A DNA stretch of 5,897 nucleotides from CAYXDR01 sp046498185 (GCA_046498185.1 JAWOBE010000127.1:1-5897); one strand, 5' to 3'. Shown: positions 1 to 5,359, counted from the first letter of the stretch. Notes: a model not told the origin generated them from the letters alone. Made by a program: numbers and translations.

Positions 1-2
1 GT

Positions 3-173
3 GCCGGTGCGGGTGGGACCGGCGGTGGTGGCCTGTCCGGCGATTCCACCTCAGCGGCTGCGAACGGAACCGCGAACACCGGTGGCGGTGGTGGTGGCGG
101 TGGGTCCGCCGCCGGGGCAACCGCGGGTGGGAACGGTGGCTCCGGCATCGTCATCATCAGCTACACGGGATAG
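3..173 (+). CDS. Glycine-rich protein, C-terminal fragment (5' end outside window)
   Basis: An open frame enters from the left edge in the third frame and ends at TAG 171-173, giving 56 residues with no internal stop. It is almost entirely Gly, Ala, Ser, Thr and Asn, with an eight-glycine run, and finishes with GGSGIVIISYTG. That Gly-rich tract followed by a hydrophobic G(I/V)VIIxY strand is the usual ending of the glycine-rich domain found in phage tail-fibre-like and bacterial surface proteins; this is recalled family knowledge, not a search. GC-rich third positions fit this frame. The domain probably forms the tip of a larger extracellular or structural protein, but the rest lies outside the window, so the function cannot be named. 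The overlapping frame that opens with GTG at position 1 reads as Pro/Arg/Val-rich shadow translation. Confidence 0.7.
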   Translation, partial: AGAGGTGGGGLSGDSTSAAANGTANTGGGGGGGGSAAGATAGGNGGSGIVIISYTG

Positions 174-198
174 GTGCCGGCTCGTTTGATCGCGCCAC

Positions 199-213
199 TC
201 GGTGCCGCACCGA
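199..213 (+). terminator. Possible hairpin terminator after the glycine-rich gene
   Basis: A perfect 6-bp stem, TCGGTG/CACCGA with a 3-base loop, starts 26 bases after the stop codon at 171-173. There is no T-tract after it. GC-rich actinobacteria often use hairpins without a T-tract, so this could terminate the upstream gene, but a short stem like this also arises by chance in GC-rich DNA. Confidence 0.25.
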
Positions 214-619
214 CTTGCACGCCGAGAAGCCTCAGCTCGTGATCACGGCGTCATCACGAACGGGCGGCAGCCGGTCGGCACCGGCGGGCATCCAGACGCC
301 CCGGTGCGATGCGAGACGTCGTTTGAGCCCGTCGTGCGGCGTCACCTCCTTTGGCTCGCGTCACGTTTCGTGAGGACGAGATGGTGCTGAGGTGTCGGGG
401 CGTGAGGTCAGCTGATGAGGTGCGGCCTCTCAGCTCTGCTGCTCCCTGCTGGATCCTGATGGCGGTTCTCGCGTATGGATCGACGGCACTTGAAGCTGGC
501 CCCGGAGGCCGGCCGGAAACGTGGAGGCGGTTGTCGGCATCCCGCTGAGGTGTCCTGCGTCCCCTTCCCTGTCGCACCCCTCGGCGAACATGAGTTGTTC
601 GCGCGACCCCGCGCGCAGC

Positions 620-635
620 CGCGGTCCGGACCGCG
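620..635. promoter_or_regulatory. 16-bp perfect palindrome, candidate operator of the toxin-antitoxin operon
   Basis: CGCGGTCCGGACCGCG reads identically on both strands and ends 19 bases before the GTG start at 655. Toxin-antitoxin operons are commonly repressed by the antitoxin or the complex bound to a palindrome over the promoter, and the position suits that. The antitoxin here appears to have no DNA-binding domain, so a different regulator or only a chance palindrome in GC-rich DNA is possible. Confidence 0.35.
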
Positions 636-654
636 ACCGACAAGCGAGAACCAT

Positions 655-939
655 GTGACGGCGTACCGCATCACGCTCCATGCGCGTCGCAAGGCCCGGG
701 CGCTCGGTCTCACGATCGGTCAGGTGCACCAGGTCATCGACGTCGATGACGTCTGTGAGACGATGCCGAACGCTACCGATGACCGCATCGGCAAGCGTGT
801 CTACGGTCGTGTCGGAGCGCGAGAGTTCCACGTCATCCTGGTGGTCAACCCGACCGACAGCCTGCACACTGTCACTACCGTGTACGAAGTGGATCGCAAG
901 GACTTCCCGGACGGCCGAATGAGACGGAGGAAGCGATGA
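655..939 (+). CDS. Putative toxin, DUF4258-type (RelE/MqsR-like RNase fold)
   Basis: A 94-residue protein starting at GTG 655. The body resembles DUF4258 proteins: an N-terminal strand and LHARRKARALGLT helix near residues 8-20, a helix rich in Val/Ile (QVHQVIDVDD), then a beta-sheet with Lys/Arg-rich strands (GKRVYGRV), a hydrophobic core strand (FHVILVV) and the closing strand TVTTVYEV near residues 72-79. The family is a compact RelE/MqsR-like fold, several members of which sit beside YgiT-type antitoxins, as here. The likely role is a ribosome-dependent or free mRNA endonuclease that slows growth when released, but that is inference. The GTG start was chosen because upstream codons back to ATG 475 translate to low-complexity GC-rich noise. 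Only a weak purine-rich GCGAGAA precedes it. The C-terminus is very basic (RMRRRKR). Its stop overlaps the next gene's start by four bases, so the two are almost certainly co-translated. Confidence 0.72.
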   Translation: MTAYRITLHARRKARALGLTIGQVHQVIDVDDVCETMPNATDDRIGKRVYGRVGAREFHVILVVNPTDSLHTVTTVYEVDRKDFPDGRMRRRKR

Positions 940-1202
940 ACGAGCAGCGACCTCGGTGCGCCGTCTGCAACCTGGGTGGCCACCTCGTCGACGAGCGCAT
1001 CACCGAGACCGATGACACCCGTGCGGTGATCGTCGTCGTGCGTCATGTCCCTGCACAGGTCTGCGACCGGTGTGGCACGACCACCGTGACCGACGAGGTC
1101 GCCGAGGAGCTCGAGCGGATCGCTGATGCCCAGCAGGGCAACGCCGTCTCGGGCAGCGTCGTGGTCGACTTCGACCAGCGGCAGATCGCGGCGGCGGGGT
1201 AG
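936..1202 (+). CDS. Putative antitoxin, YgiT/MqsA-type zinc-finger protein
   Basis: An 88-residue protein whose ATG sits in the ATGA overlap with the toxin stop, with a strong ribosome site GGAGG at 926-930 five bases upstream. Two CxxC pairs, Cys8/Cys11 (CAVC) and Cys43/Cys46 (CDRC, followed by Gly), form the four-cysteine zinc knuckle of YgiT/MqsA N-terminal domains. Between them lies the typical Val-rich strand ending in VPAQVCDRCG. The remaining part (TDEVAEELERIAD) is a predicted helix. E. coli MqsA is longer (about 131 residues) because it carries a C-terminal helix-turn-helix; this protein has no room for one and ends soon after the helix. It therefore probably neutralises the toxin by binding it rather than acting as a classical repressor. 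Toxin-first order matches mqsRA and related pairs. Confidence 0.8.
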   Translation: MNEQRPRCAVCNLGGHLVDERITETDDTRAVIVVVRHVPAQVCDRCGTTTVTDEVAEELERIADAQQGNAVSGSVVVDFDQRQIAAAG

Positions 1203-1227
1203 CCCGTTTCGAGTCCCCCTCCCGCCG
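1192..1227 (+). terminator. GC-rich hairpin overlapping the antitoxin stop
   Basis: CGGCGGG (1192-1198) pairs perfectly with CCCGCCG (1221-1227) across a 22-base loop that contains the antitoxin stop codon. No T-tract follows. It could end the toxin-antitoxin transcript. The 3' arm also lies inside a sequence that resembles a tRNA 3' end (1208-1226), so the symmetry may have another origin. Confidence 0.25.
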
Positions 1228-1316
1228 GGCACAGGGTCTTTCGTGGTGACTGGATCAACACCAGCGGACCTCAGGCCACGAGCTCAGGCGACCACCCCCA
1301 TGCGGCTCTCGGATGA
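1203..1316. other. Junction between GC-rich and moderate-GC DNA
   Basis: GC-rich DNA like that of the toxin-antitoxin region continues to about 1310. Within a few codons it gives way to mid-GC coding DNA with A/T-ending codons. No gene can be supported between 1203 and 1300: the frame that becomes the ATPase is open here, but its translation is Pro/Arg/Thr-rich noise, and 1126-1202 of it lies inside the antitoxin gene in another frame. The first residues that look like the ATPase family are GIPRDGKGLPDF, from about 1318. This is either an assembly join or a recombination point. Confidence 0.55.
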
Positions 1317-2934
1317 AGGGATACCCAGAGATGGAAAAGGGTTGCCCGATTTTCGACACGTGGCAACGCACATTTGTGATTCCGTGAAGCGGCGGTTAAA
1401 GGCCAAAGGTGCAGAAGGAATTCAGGGCGAATTCGGCATCGGTCTTTTGAGTTTCTGGACAGTCGGCCAGAACCTCAGTATTAGATGTTGCGGAGCCGAT
1501 GGAAGTACATACGAAATGACCATGGCCAAGAACTCACCGGAATTCTCGGTTTTTAAGAAACGGGTATTGATCCCTTTCAAGGGAACAGACCTGATGGTCT
1601 ATCCCCTGTTACCGGGGTTGCGGCTTTTGACCGGTGAGAAGATCCAGCGCTACCTCGCCTCGGAACTCAGGGACCGGATAAAGGAGTCGGGGGTAAAAAT
1701 AGAGGTTGTAGATCGGACGAGCCGGACAGAGCATCTTGTGGTTCCGCGACAATTTACCGGGCGATTGCTCCATGACCTGAGAGCTGCCGAGACCGCGCCG
1801 GGTGATATTTATTTAGAACTGTACCTCAGCGATCCGGGTTCCGGCAACCAGGTGGGATTATATCGACGCGGTACGCGCGTTTTGCCCTCCATTGTCGAAC
1901 TCGATCATTTCCAGAAAGAGCCGTGGACCGCGGGGTACCTTCAGGGTATTCTTGATGTTTCGTTTCTGAATCTTACGCCGGGAACTCGTCAGGGAATCAT
2001 TCATGACGAACAGTTTGACGCTTTTTGCAGGGCCATGGAGCCGGTTGAAAAGTATCTGCAGCAGGTAATCGAAGAGCAGCGCAAGGCCGAAGAGGAACGG
2101 TCCAGTCGTCAAATTCTGCGCAAGGTGCAACGTGCTCTCAGGGAGGCGTTTCTGCGTCTTCCGGAGGAGGAATATGATTGGTTCGATATTCATGTCGGAA
2201 AAAGCAAAAAAAAGAAGGAGACTCTTTTTTCTGCAGGATCCATGATTGGGTCGGTCCCCGAGGAGGATGGCCGGAAAGGTGAGGCGCACGAAGCCGTTCC
2301 GGAATTTAACGGTGATCAAAGAAGGCAGATGGAGTTTTTTGAGTTTGCCGGACCGCTGTTCAGTGCACTAATTTCGCCAAAGTCAAGTGTGGTAGCGGTT
2401 GACAATCGCAAGAAATATCGTGCAGTTTGCCGGGATCGCTCACGGCGGACCGTTTTGGAGAATCTGGCATATCGCTGGGAAATAACGGATGGAGAAGGTC
2501 GACTCCAGGGAGGTGATGATGAATCAGTGGTTTTTATTGCGCCTTCAGAGCCATGTCTGACCACATTGAGGGTAGTTGTGCGCCAGGGGGATACGGAATG
2601 CACGGATGAAGCCTTGATAACCATCACCGATTCACTCATGGACTCCTCGGCCGGGGTCGGAGGAACGCACAAAGGGCTACCGGGGTATACGTATCGTTGG
2701 GCCCCGGCAGAAATGTGGCGTTCAAAATTCGACGTGGACAAAAACGTTATCGTAATCAACAACGGACACAGGGACTTCGTGTATGCCGGAAAACAGAAAA
2801 GCCGCAAGCTTCGCTATATTTGTCGCCTGTTCTGCAAAGAGCTGGTCCGTCAGAATTTTCCAGGATTACCCACAGACGAACTCCTTGAACGGATGATCGA
2901 ACTGTCTTTGTACACGGAAGAACATTTGAAGTGA
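1300..2934 (+). CDS. GHKL-type ATPase with Ig-like C-terminal segment, N-terminally truncated
   Basis: From ATG 1300 the product is 544 residues. GHKL features seen: GEFGIGLLSFW (residues 43-53), matching the glycine-rich ATP lid, and KGTDL (94-98), matching the later conserved GT. Then come a conserved-looking middle (SELRDRI, YRRGTRVL, FLNLTPGTRQGII) typical of the second, S5-like domain in Hsp90/MutL/MORC-like proteins, a charged coiled coil (about 250-290), a Lys-rich linker (301-306), an Ig/PKD-like beta segment (YRWEITDGEG to ALITITDS, about 391-445) and a C-terminal block (WRSKFD, NNGHRDF, LRYICRLFCKEL). The N-box helix (E/N...N..DA) that binds Mg-ATP is absent, and the DxGxG box is abnormal (DEGIP), exactly where base composition changes. 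The encoded start is therefore probably artificial: no ribosome site precedes 1300, and longer in-frame starts run into the antitoxin gene. As it stands it should not bind ATP normally. The cellular role of this family is not known to me. Confidence 0.72.
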   Translation: MRLSDEGIPRDGKGLPDFRHVATHICDSVKRRLKAKGAEGIQGEFGIGLLSFWTVGQNLSIRCCGADGSTYEMTMAKNSPEFSVFKKRVLIPFKGTDLMVYPLLPGLRLLTGEKIQRYLASELRDRIKESGVKIEVVDRTSRTEHLVVPRQFTGRLLHDLRAAETAPGDIYLELYLSDPGSGNQVGLYRRGTRVLPSIVELDHFQKEPWTAGYLQGILDVSFLNLTPGTRQGIIHDEQFDAFCRAMEPVEKYLQQVIEEQRKAEEERSSRQILRKVQRALREAFLRLPEEEYDWFDIHVGKSKKKKETLFSAGSMIGSVPEEDGRKGEAHEAVPEFNGDQRRQMEFFEFAGPLFSALISPKSSVVAVDNRKKYRAVCRDRSRRTVLENLAYRWEITDGEGRLQGGDDESVVFIAPSEPCLTTLRVVVRQGDTECTDEALITITDSLMDSSAGVGGTHKGLPGYTYRWAPAEMWRSKFDVDKNVIVINNGHRDFVYAGKQKSRKLRYICRLFCKELVRQNFPGLPTDELLERMIELSLYTEEHLK

Positions 2935-2988
2935 GGATTTCATATAACCCGAAGATTTCCGATTAACAACTATTATTGAGATATAAAG

Positions 2989-3732
2989 ATGACTTACAAC
3001 CTTAAGACCGAGTACGCAAAACAACTTTACAGCCTCGCTTCTAATGTTGTGCCCATTGTATTCATACAGGATGACGGGATGGCCGAGTGCTCACGAATGG
3101 ACTTCGATGACCGGTTACAGCACGTTGAAATCAGGTACAAAAGCGTTGCTGAGGAATTCGTGGATATCACACACGAATTGCTTCGCGTCGGTATGCAGTT
3201 TCATGACCGCTTTCCGCTTCTCACAGGGTCCGTGAACCACACGGATTTTAATCCGGGAATAAAGAATTTGGTAAAGCAAATTAGAACTGTTGTTGATGAT
3301 ACATACATACTTCATCGCATGTTTACTGATACTGGAATGCTTCCAATCAGTGGCGTTTTTTATGATGAGATACGCAAGGATATTAAGCGAGGAATCATTT
3401 CCATTGGGCGGAGCCTTCCTGTGGAGTCTGGTCCCCTGGCTGCCGCATGGCGTTTGCGGCTGGCCGATTTATCATGCTCGGTATACAGTAAGAAACTGAC
3501 CAATGACCAGCGTCGGTTCGCATCCTATTTTATTTCGCATTTTCAAAATAAGGATCCTGTTGTACAGGAATTGTTCATTTATCTCAGACAGAACGTAGTC
3601 GGCTCGCGCCTTTCGAATGAAAATGAATTCGGAAACGCGTTGATCGGTTTGCGCGATAAGCTTGACCTCCCATCGTGGTTGCAACTTGAGACTCGCCAAA
3701 AGATCGATGGCCGATGGATATTGAAGCGATAA
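2989..3732 (+). CDS. Hypothetical protein with HExxH-like motif, partner of the GHKL ATPase
   Basis: A 247-residue soluble protein with no signal peptide or membrane segment, beginning 54 bases after the ATPase stop on the same strand, so probably in the same transcript. The start has only a weak GAG at 2978-2980. I do not recognise the family. A hydrophobic N-terminal strand (VVPIVFI, 20-26) is followed by FDDRLQHVEIRY (39-50) and then DITHELLRVGMQFH (59-72). That order of beta strands followed by a helix with HELL is how small zinc peptidases of the IrrE/ImmA type are built, but the second zinc histidine of HExxH is Arg66 here; His72 is the next histidine. Activity may be lost, or the resemblance may be accidental. 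The C-terminal half is helical and includes a QRRFASYFISHF segment. Its base composition matches the ATPase gene rather than the GC-rich left side. Confidence is high that it is a gene, low for any function. Confidence 0.8.
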   Translation: MTYNLKTEYAKQLYSLASNVVPIVFIQDDGMAECSRMDFDDRLQHVEIRYKSVAEEFVDITHELLRVGMQFHDRFPLLTGSVNHTDFNPGIKNLVKQIRTVVDDTYILHRMFTDTGMLPISGVFYDEIRKDIKRGIISIGRSLPVESGPLAAAWRLRLADLSCSVYSKKLTNDQRRFASYFISHFQNKDPVVQELFIYLRQNVVGSRLSNENEFGNALIGLRDKLDLPSWLQLETRQKIDGRWILKR

Positions 3733-3796
3733 AATAGGGGGCAAATCCATTGGTTCAATATTCCGGCATTCCCGTTGTGACCTGCCCGGTCGTACC

Positions 3797-3861
3797 CCAG
3801 GCCGCCTCGCCTCACCCGTCCGCCACGGGCTGCGCCTCAGGCGAATCCCGGGCGAGCCTGG
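3797..3861. repeat. GC-rich branched-hairpin element between convergent genes
   Basis: A GC-rich block of roughly 110 bases stands in otherwise moderate-GC DNA between the convergent hypothetical gene and guaC. Its core folds as an outer stem, CCAGGC (3797-3802) with GCCTGG (3856-3861) continued by TCGCC (3807-3811) with GGCGA (3851-3855) around a 4-base bulge. This encloses two hairpins: CCCGT/ACGGG (3815-3829) and CGCC/GGCG (3833-3843). The three-way-junction shape and composition jump are typical of dispersed REP/MITE-like intergenic elements or structured RNAs. Only one copy is in the window, so repetition is not shown. It may also act as a transcription barrier for both neighbours. Confidence 0.5.
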
Positions 3862-3913
3862 CCGGCGGGGGAGATTGAAATGGATGGACACTAGTTCCGG
3901 CGCCCGAATTTTG

Positions 3914-4930
3914 TTACAAAAGCCCGTGCGTGAAACTTTCCCTTCCGCCTGATGTTGTGATCTCGATATAATCCAGTTTCCTTTGCAACTCGGCAATCGT
4001 GGCTGCGCCGCCGTAAGTCAGCCCTGAGCGCAATCCGCCGATGATGTCCATGATAATCTTATCTTCGTCTTCCCGGTAGGGGACTTCAATTGAAAGGCCT
4101 TCCGAGGTTTTCCATTCGCCAATGCCGCCATAGTATTCCTCTTGGACTTCGCTGCTGGCCATTCCCCGATATGTTTTCACCGTTACTTGTTCTCCATTTT
4201 GATTTTTCTTACGAATCACGGGGCCGGGGGTGGGACGGGTTCCGGCCAGCATTCTCCCCAGCATGACAAAATCTGCTCCGAAAGCCAGCGCTTTGACGAT
4301 GTCTCCCGGATACCGGATTCCGCCATCAGCCACTATCGAGCGATCCACCCGTGAGCAGTTTTTTATTGCCGTAAGATTGGGTACGCCGAAACCGGTCTTA
4401 ATCCTTGTCGTACATACGGAGCCCCCACCGATCCCGACTTTTACGATATCAGCGCCACAGGAAGCAAGGTGATCGGCACCGGCGTAAGTCGCCACATTGC
4501 CGGCCATAATGCAGGCTTCGTCACCAAGCATCATGCGAATGTTTTTGAGGGTTCGTCCCACATATTTAGCATGGGCATGTGCAACATCAATACAAAAAAA
4601 TTCTGCACCGGCGTCTCGCAAAGCTTCGGCCCGTTTCATGTCACTGGCCCCGCAGCCCACCGACACAAACACCGGATACCTGCAATCCTTGAACATACGC
4701 ACATTATTTTCTATTGTCAGATAACGATGTAGAACTCCAATGCCGCCCTTTGCTCCAATAAAATTGGCCATGTCCGTCTCGGTGATCATGTCCATATTGG
4801 CTGTCATCAATGGCAATTCAAGAGACAGTTTTCCCTTTTTACACCTCATGGAAATATCGACTACTTTTCGGGATTCCCAGTGATTGTAAGAAGGGACCAG
4901 GAGAATGTCGTCATATGTGAAGGCTTTCAT
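3914..4930 (-). CDS. guaC: GMP reductase (IMPDH/GMPR family)
   Basis: A 338-residue cytoplasmic TIM-barrel enzyme expected to reduce GMP to IMP and ammonia with NADPH, returning guanine nucleotides to the purine pool. The N-terminus FTYDDILLVPSYN, PLMTANMD (40-47), FCIDVAHAHA (112-121) and the catalytic loop SVCTTR with Cys173 and Thr175 are family signatures. RGMASSE (255-261), Glu277 in SEGLSIEVPY and DIIGGLRSGLTYGGA (295-309) match the GMP reductase C-terminus rather than the IMP dehydrogenase flap. There are no CBS domains, and the length is close to E. coli GuaC (347). The loop reads GIGGGS where GIGPGS is usual. The start at 4930 is chosen because AGGAG lies 8 bases upstream and MKAFTYDD is the normal family beginning; the frame is open to 4996 but lies in the promoter. 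It is monocistronic here, converging with the hypothetical gene. A CBS-less IMP dehydrogenase-like paralogue is the main alternative. Confidence 0.87.
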   Translation of the reverse strand: MKAFTYDDILLVPSYNHWESRKVVDISMRCKKGKLSLELPLMTANMDMITETDMANFIGAKGGIGVLHRYLTIENNVRMFKDCRYPVFVSVGCGASDMKRAEALRDAGAEFFCIDVAHAHAKYVGRTLKNIRMMLGDEACIMAGNVATYAGADHLASCGADIVKVGIGGGSVCTTRIKTGFGVPNLTAIKNCSRVDRSIVADGGIRYPGDIVKALAFGADFVMLGRMLAGTRPTPGPVIRKKNQNGEQVTVKTYRGMASSEVQEEYYGGIGEWKTSEGLSIEVPYREDEDKIIMDIIGGLRSGLTYGGAATIAELQRKLDYIEITTSGGRESFTHGLL

Positions 4931-4938
4931 TGTAAAAA

Positions 4939-4943
4939 CTCCT
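4939..4943 (-). promoter_or_regulatory. Ribosome binding site of guaC
   Basis: On the minus strand AGGAG is followed by eight bases and then the ATG at 4930-4928. It fixes the guaC start and excludes the in-frame ATG at 4996, which has no ribosome site and overlaps the predicted -35 box. Confidence 0.8.
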
Positions 4944-4967
4944 AAAAAAAAGTTTAAATTGATTATT

Positions 4968-4996
4968 ATGATATTATGTTTCTGGAAATTTCGCAA
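4968..4996 (-). promoter_or_regulatory. Predicted sigma70-type promoter of guaC
   Basis: On the minus strand TTGCGA (4996-4991) and TATCAT (4973-4968) are separated by exactly 17 bases, matching the sigma70 consensus at 4 of 6 and 5 of 6 positions. Transcription would start near 4961, leaving a leader of about 30 bases before the ATG. The stretch is AT-rich, so alternative -10 boxes such as CATAAT are nearby. Confidence 0.5.
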
Positions 4997-5050
4997 TAGA
5001 ATCTCGGTACAGTGTCACCCTTGGACGCCTTGGACTTACGGCATCCTGAG

Positions 5051-5090
5051 CTTTTGCAACGACAAGGGTTTACGTCCAGGTCGTTGAAAG
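5051..5090. repeat. Imperfect inverted repeat in the divergent intergenic region
   Basis: CAACGAC (5057-5063) pairs with GTCGTTG (5080-5086), and the stem extends as CTTT/AAAG (5051-5054 with 5087-5090) past a 2-base bulge, giving 11 pairs with a 16-base loop. Close by, TTGGAC occurs twice (5021-5026 and 5030-5035). The block is more GC-rich than its flanks. It lies upstream of both the guaC promoter and the rightward promoter, so it would be outside both predicted transcripts. It may be an operator or a dispersed intergenic repeat. Confidence 0.4.
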
Positions 5091-5117
5091 GCCATAATAC
5101 CCTGCAGGTAGAATCTC

Positions 5118-5144
5118 TTGACATGCAACTATCTCTATTATAGA
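5118..5144 (+). promoter_or_regulatory. Predicted sigma70-type promoter for the rightward genes
   Basis: TTGACA (5118-5123) is a perfect -35 box. TATAGA (5139-5144) follows after 15 bases as the best -10. The spacing is shorter than the optimal 17, so the exact -10 is uncertain. It is positioned to transcribe the small reading frame at 5176 and the membrane protein gene at 5360. Confidence 0.5.
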
Positions 5145-5175
5145 GTTTGAAAAGGACACGATTTTATTTTACGAA

Positions 5176-5310
5176 ATGCTGAAAACCTTCCTCGTGGACG
5201 AAAAAACCATTGATCACCTGGAAAAAATAATTCAGGAAGAATCGTCACATACCGAAAAATTAGAAGACCTTCGCAAATCACACCCGACCCGGTCCGAAAA
5301 GGCCGTTTAA
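5176..5310 (+). CDS. Possible small protein, 44 residues, unknown
   Basis: ATG 5176 opens a 44-codon frame ending at TAA 5308-5310, just after the predicted promoter. The product is charged and mostly helical, with hydrophobic residues spaced as in an amphipathic helix or short coiled coil (IDHLEKIIQEE and TEKLEDLRKS), and it has no membrane segment or cysteine. The only Shine-Dalgarno-like stretch, AAGGA at 5152-5156, is 19 bases before the ATG, which is too far for a normal site. No better start is visible in frame. The sensible amino acid make-up and its position between a promoter and the next gene favour a real gene, but it could be an untranslated leader. No family recognised. Confidence 0.45.
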   Translation: MLKTFLVDEKTIDHLEKIIQEESSHTEKLEDLRKSHPTRSEKAV

Positions 5311-5359
5311 AATGCATCATTGGGATTAACTCAATGGTTACAAAGGGTACAATTCTCCC

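Larger units (their letters stand above)
174..654. other. 481-bp GC-rich stretch without a convincing gene
   Basis: No reading frame here has a recognisable protein. Long open frames on both strands (for example minus 254-643 and plus 475 into the toxin gene) are Arg/Pro/Ala/Gly-rich translations expected by chance at high GC, and none has a supported start. Short symmetric elements are present: a hairpin at 199-213, the inverted repeat CGTGAT/ATCACG at 238-258, and a 16-bp palindrome at 620-635. The stretch probably holds the end of the upstream transcript and the promoter and operator of the toxin-antitoxin pair. I could not pick out a convincing -35/-10 pair. Confidence 0.5.

Noticed and set aside
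342..352. TCACCTCCTTT, resembling the 3' end of 16S rRNA (or a perfect SD on the minus strand)
   Set aside because: The flanks do not continue as 16S rRNA, and no start codon lies at a usable distance on the minus strand; likely chance.
254..643. 129-codon minus-strand open frame
   Set aside because: Arg/Ala/Pro-rich translation with no motif, overlapping several other open frames; typical chance frame in GC-rich DNA.
475..654. Longer start for the toxin at ATG 475
   Set aside because: The added 60 residues are low-complexity translation of GC-rich DNA and lie outside the compact DUF4258 domain.
430..867. 145-codon minus-strand open frame antisense to the toxin
   Set aside because: It lies opposite a gene with a recognisable family, an ATGA overlap with its partner and a sensible product; this frame is its shadow.
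801..1232. 143-codon minus-strand open frame antisense to the antitoxin
   Set aside because: The opposite strand encodes the two CxxC pairs of a YgiT-type protein with a strong ribosome site; no motif in this frame.
1126..1299. N-terminal extension of the ATPase from ATG 1126
   Set aside because: It overlaps the antitoxin gene in another frame, and its translation is Ser/Arg/Pro-rich with no N-box or other GHKL feature.
3472..3996. 174-codon minus-strand open frame running through the structured element into the hypothetical gene
   Set aside because: It crosses the 3' ends of two better-supported genes and the hairpin element, with no recognisable motif.
4931..4996. 22-residue N-terminal extension of GuaC
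   Set aside because: It covers the predicted promoter, has no ribosome site, and the family begins at MKAFTYDD with AGGAG eight bases upstream.
5138..5320. 60-codon minus-strand open frame opposite the small protein
   Set aside because: No ribosome site or motif, and it lies under the rightward promoter and small frame.
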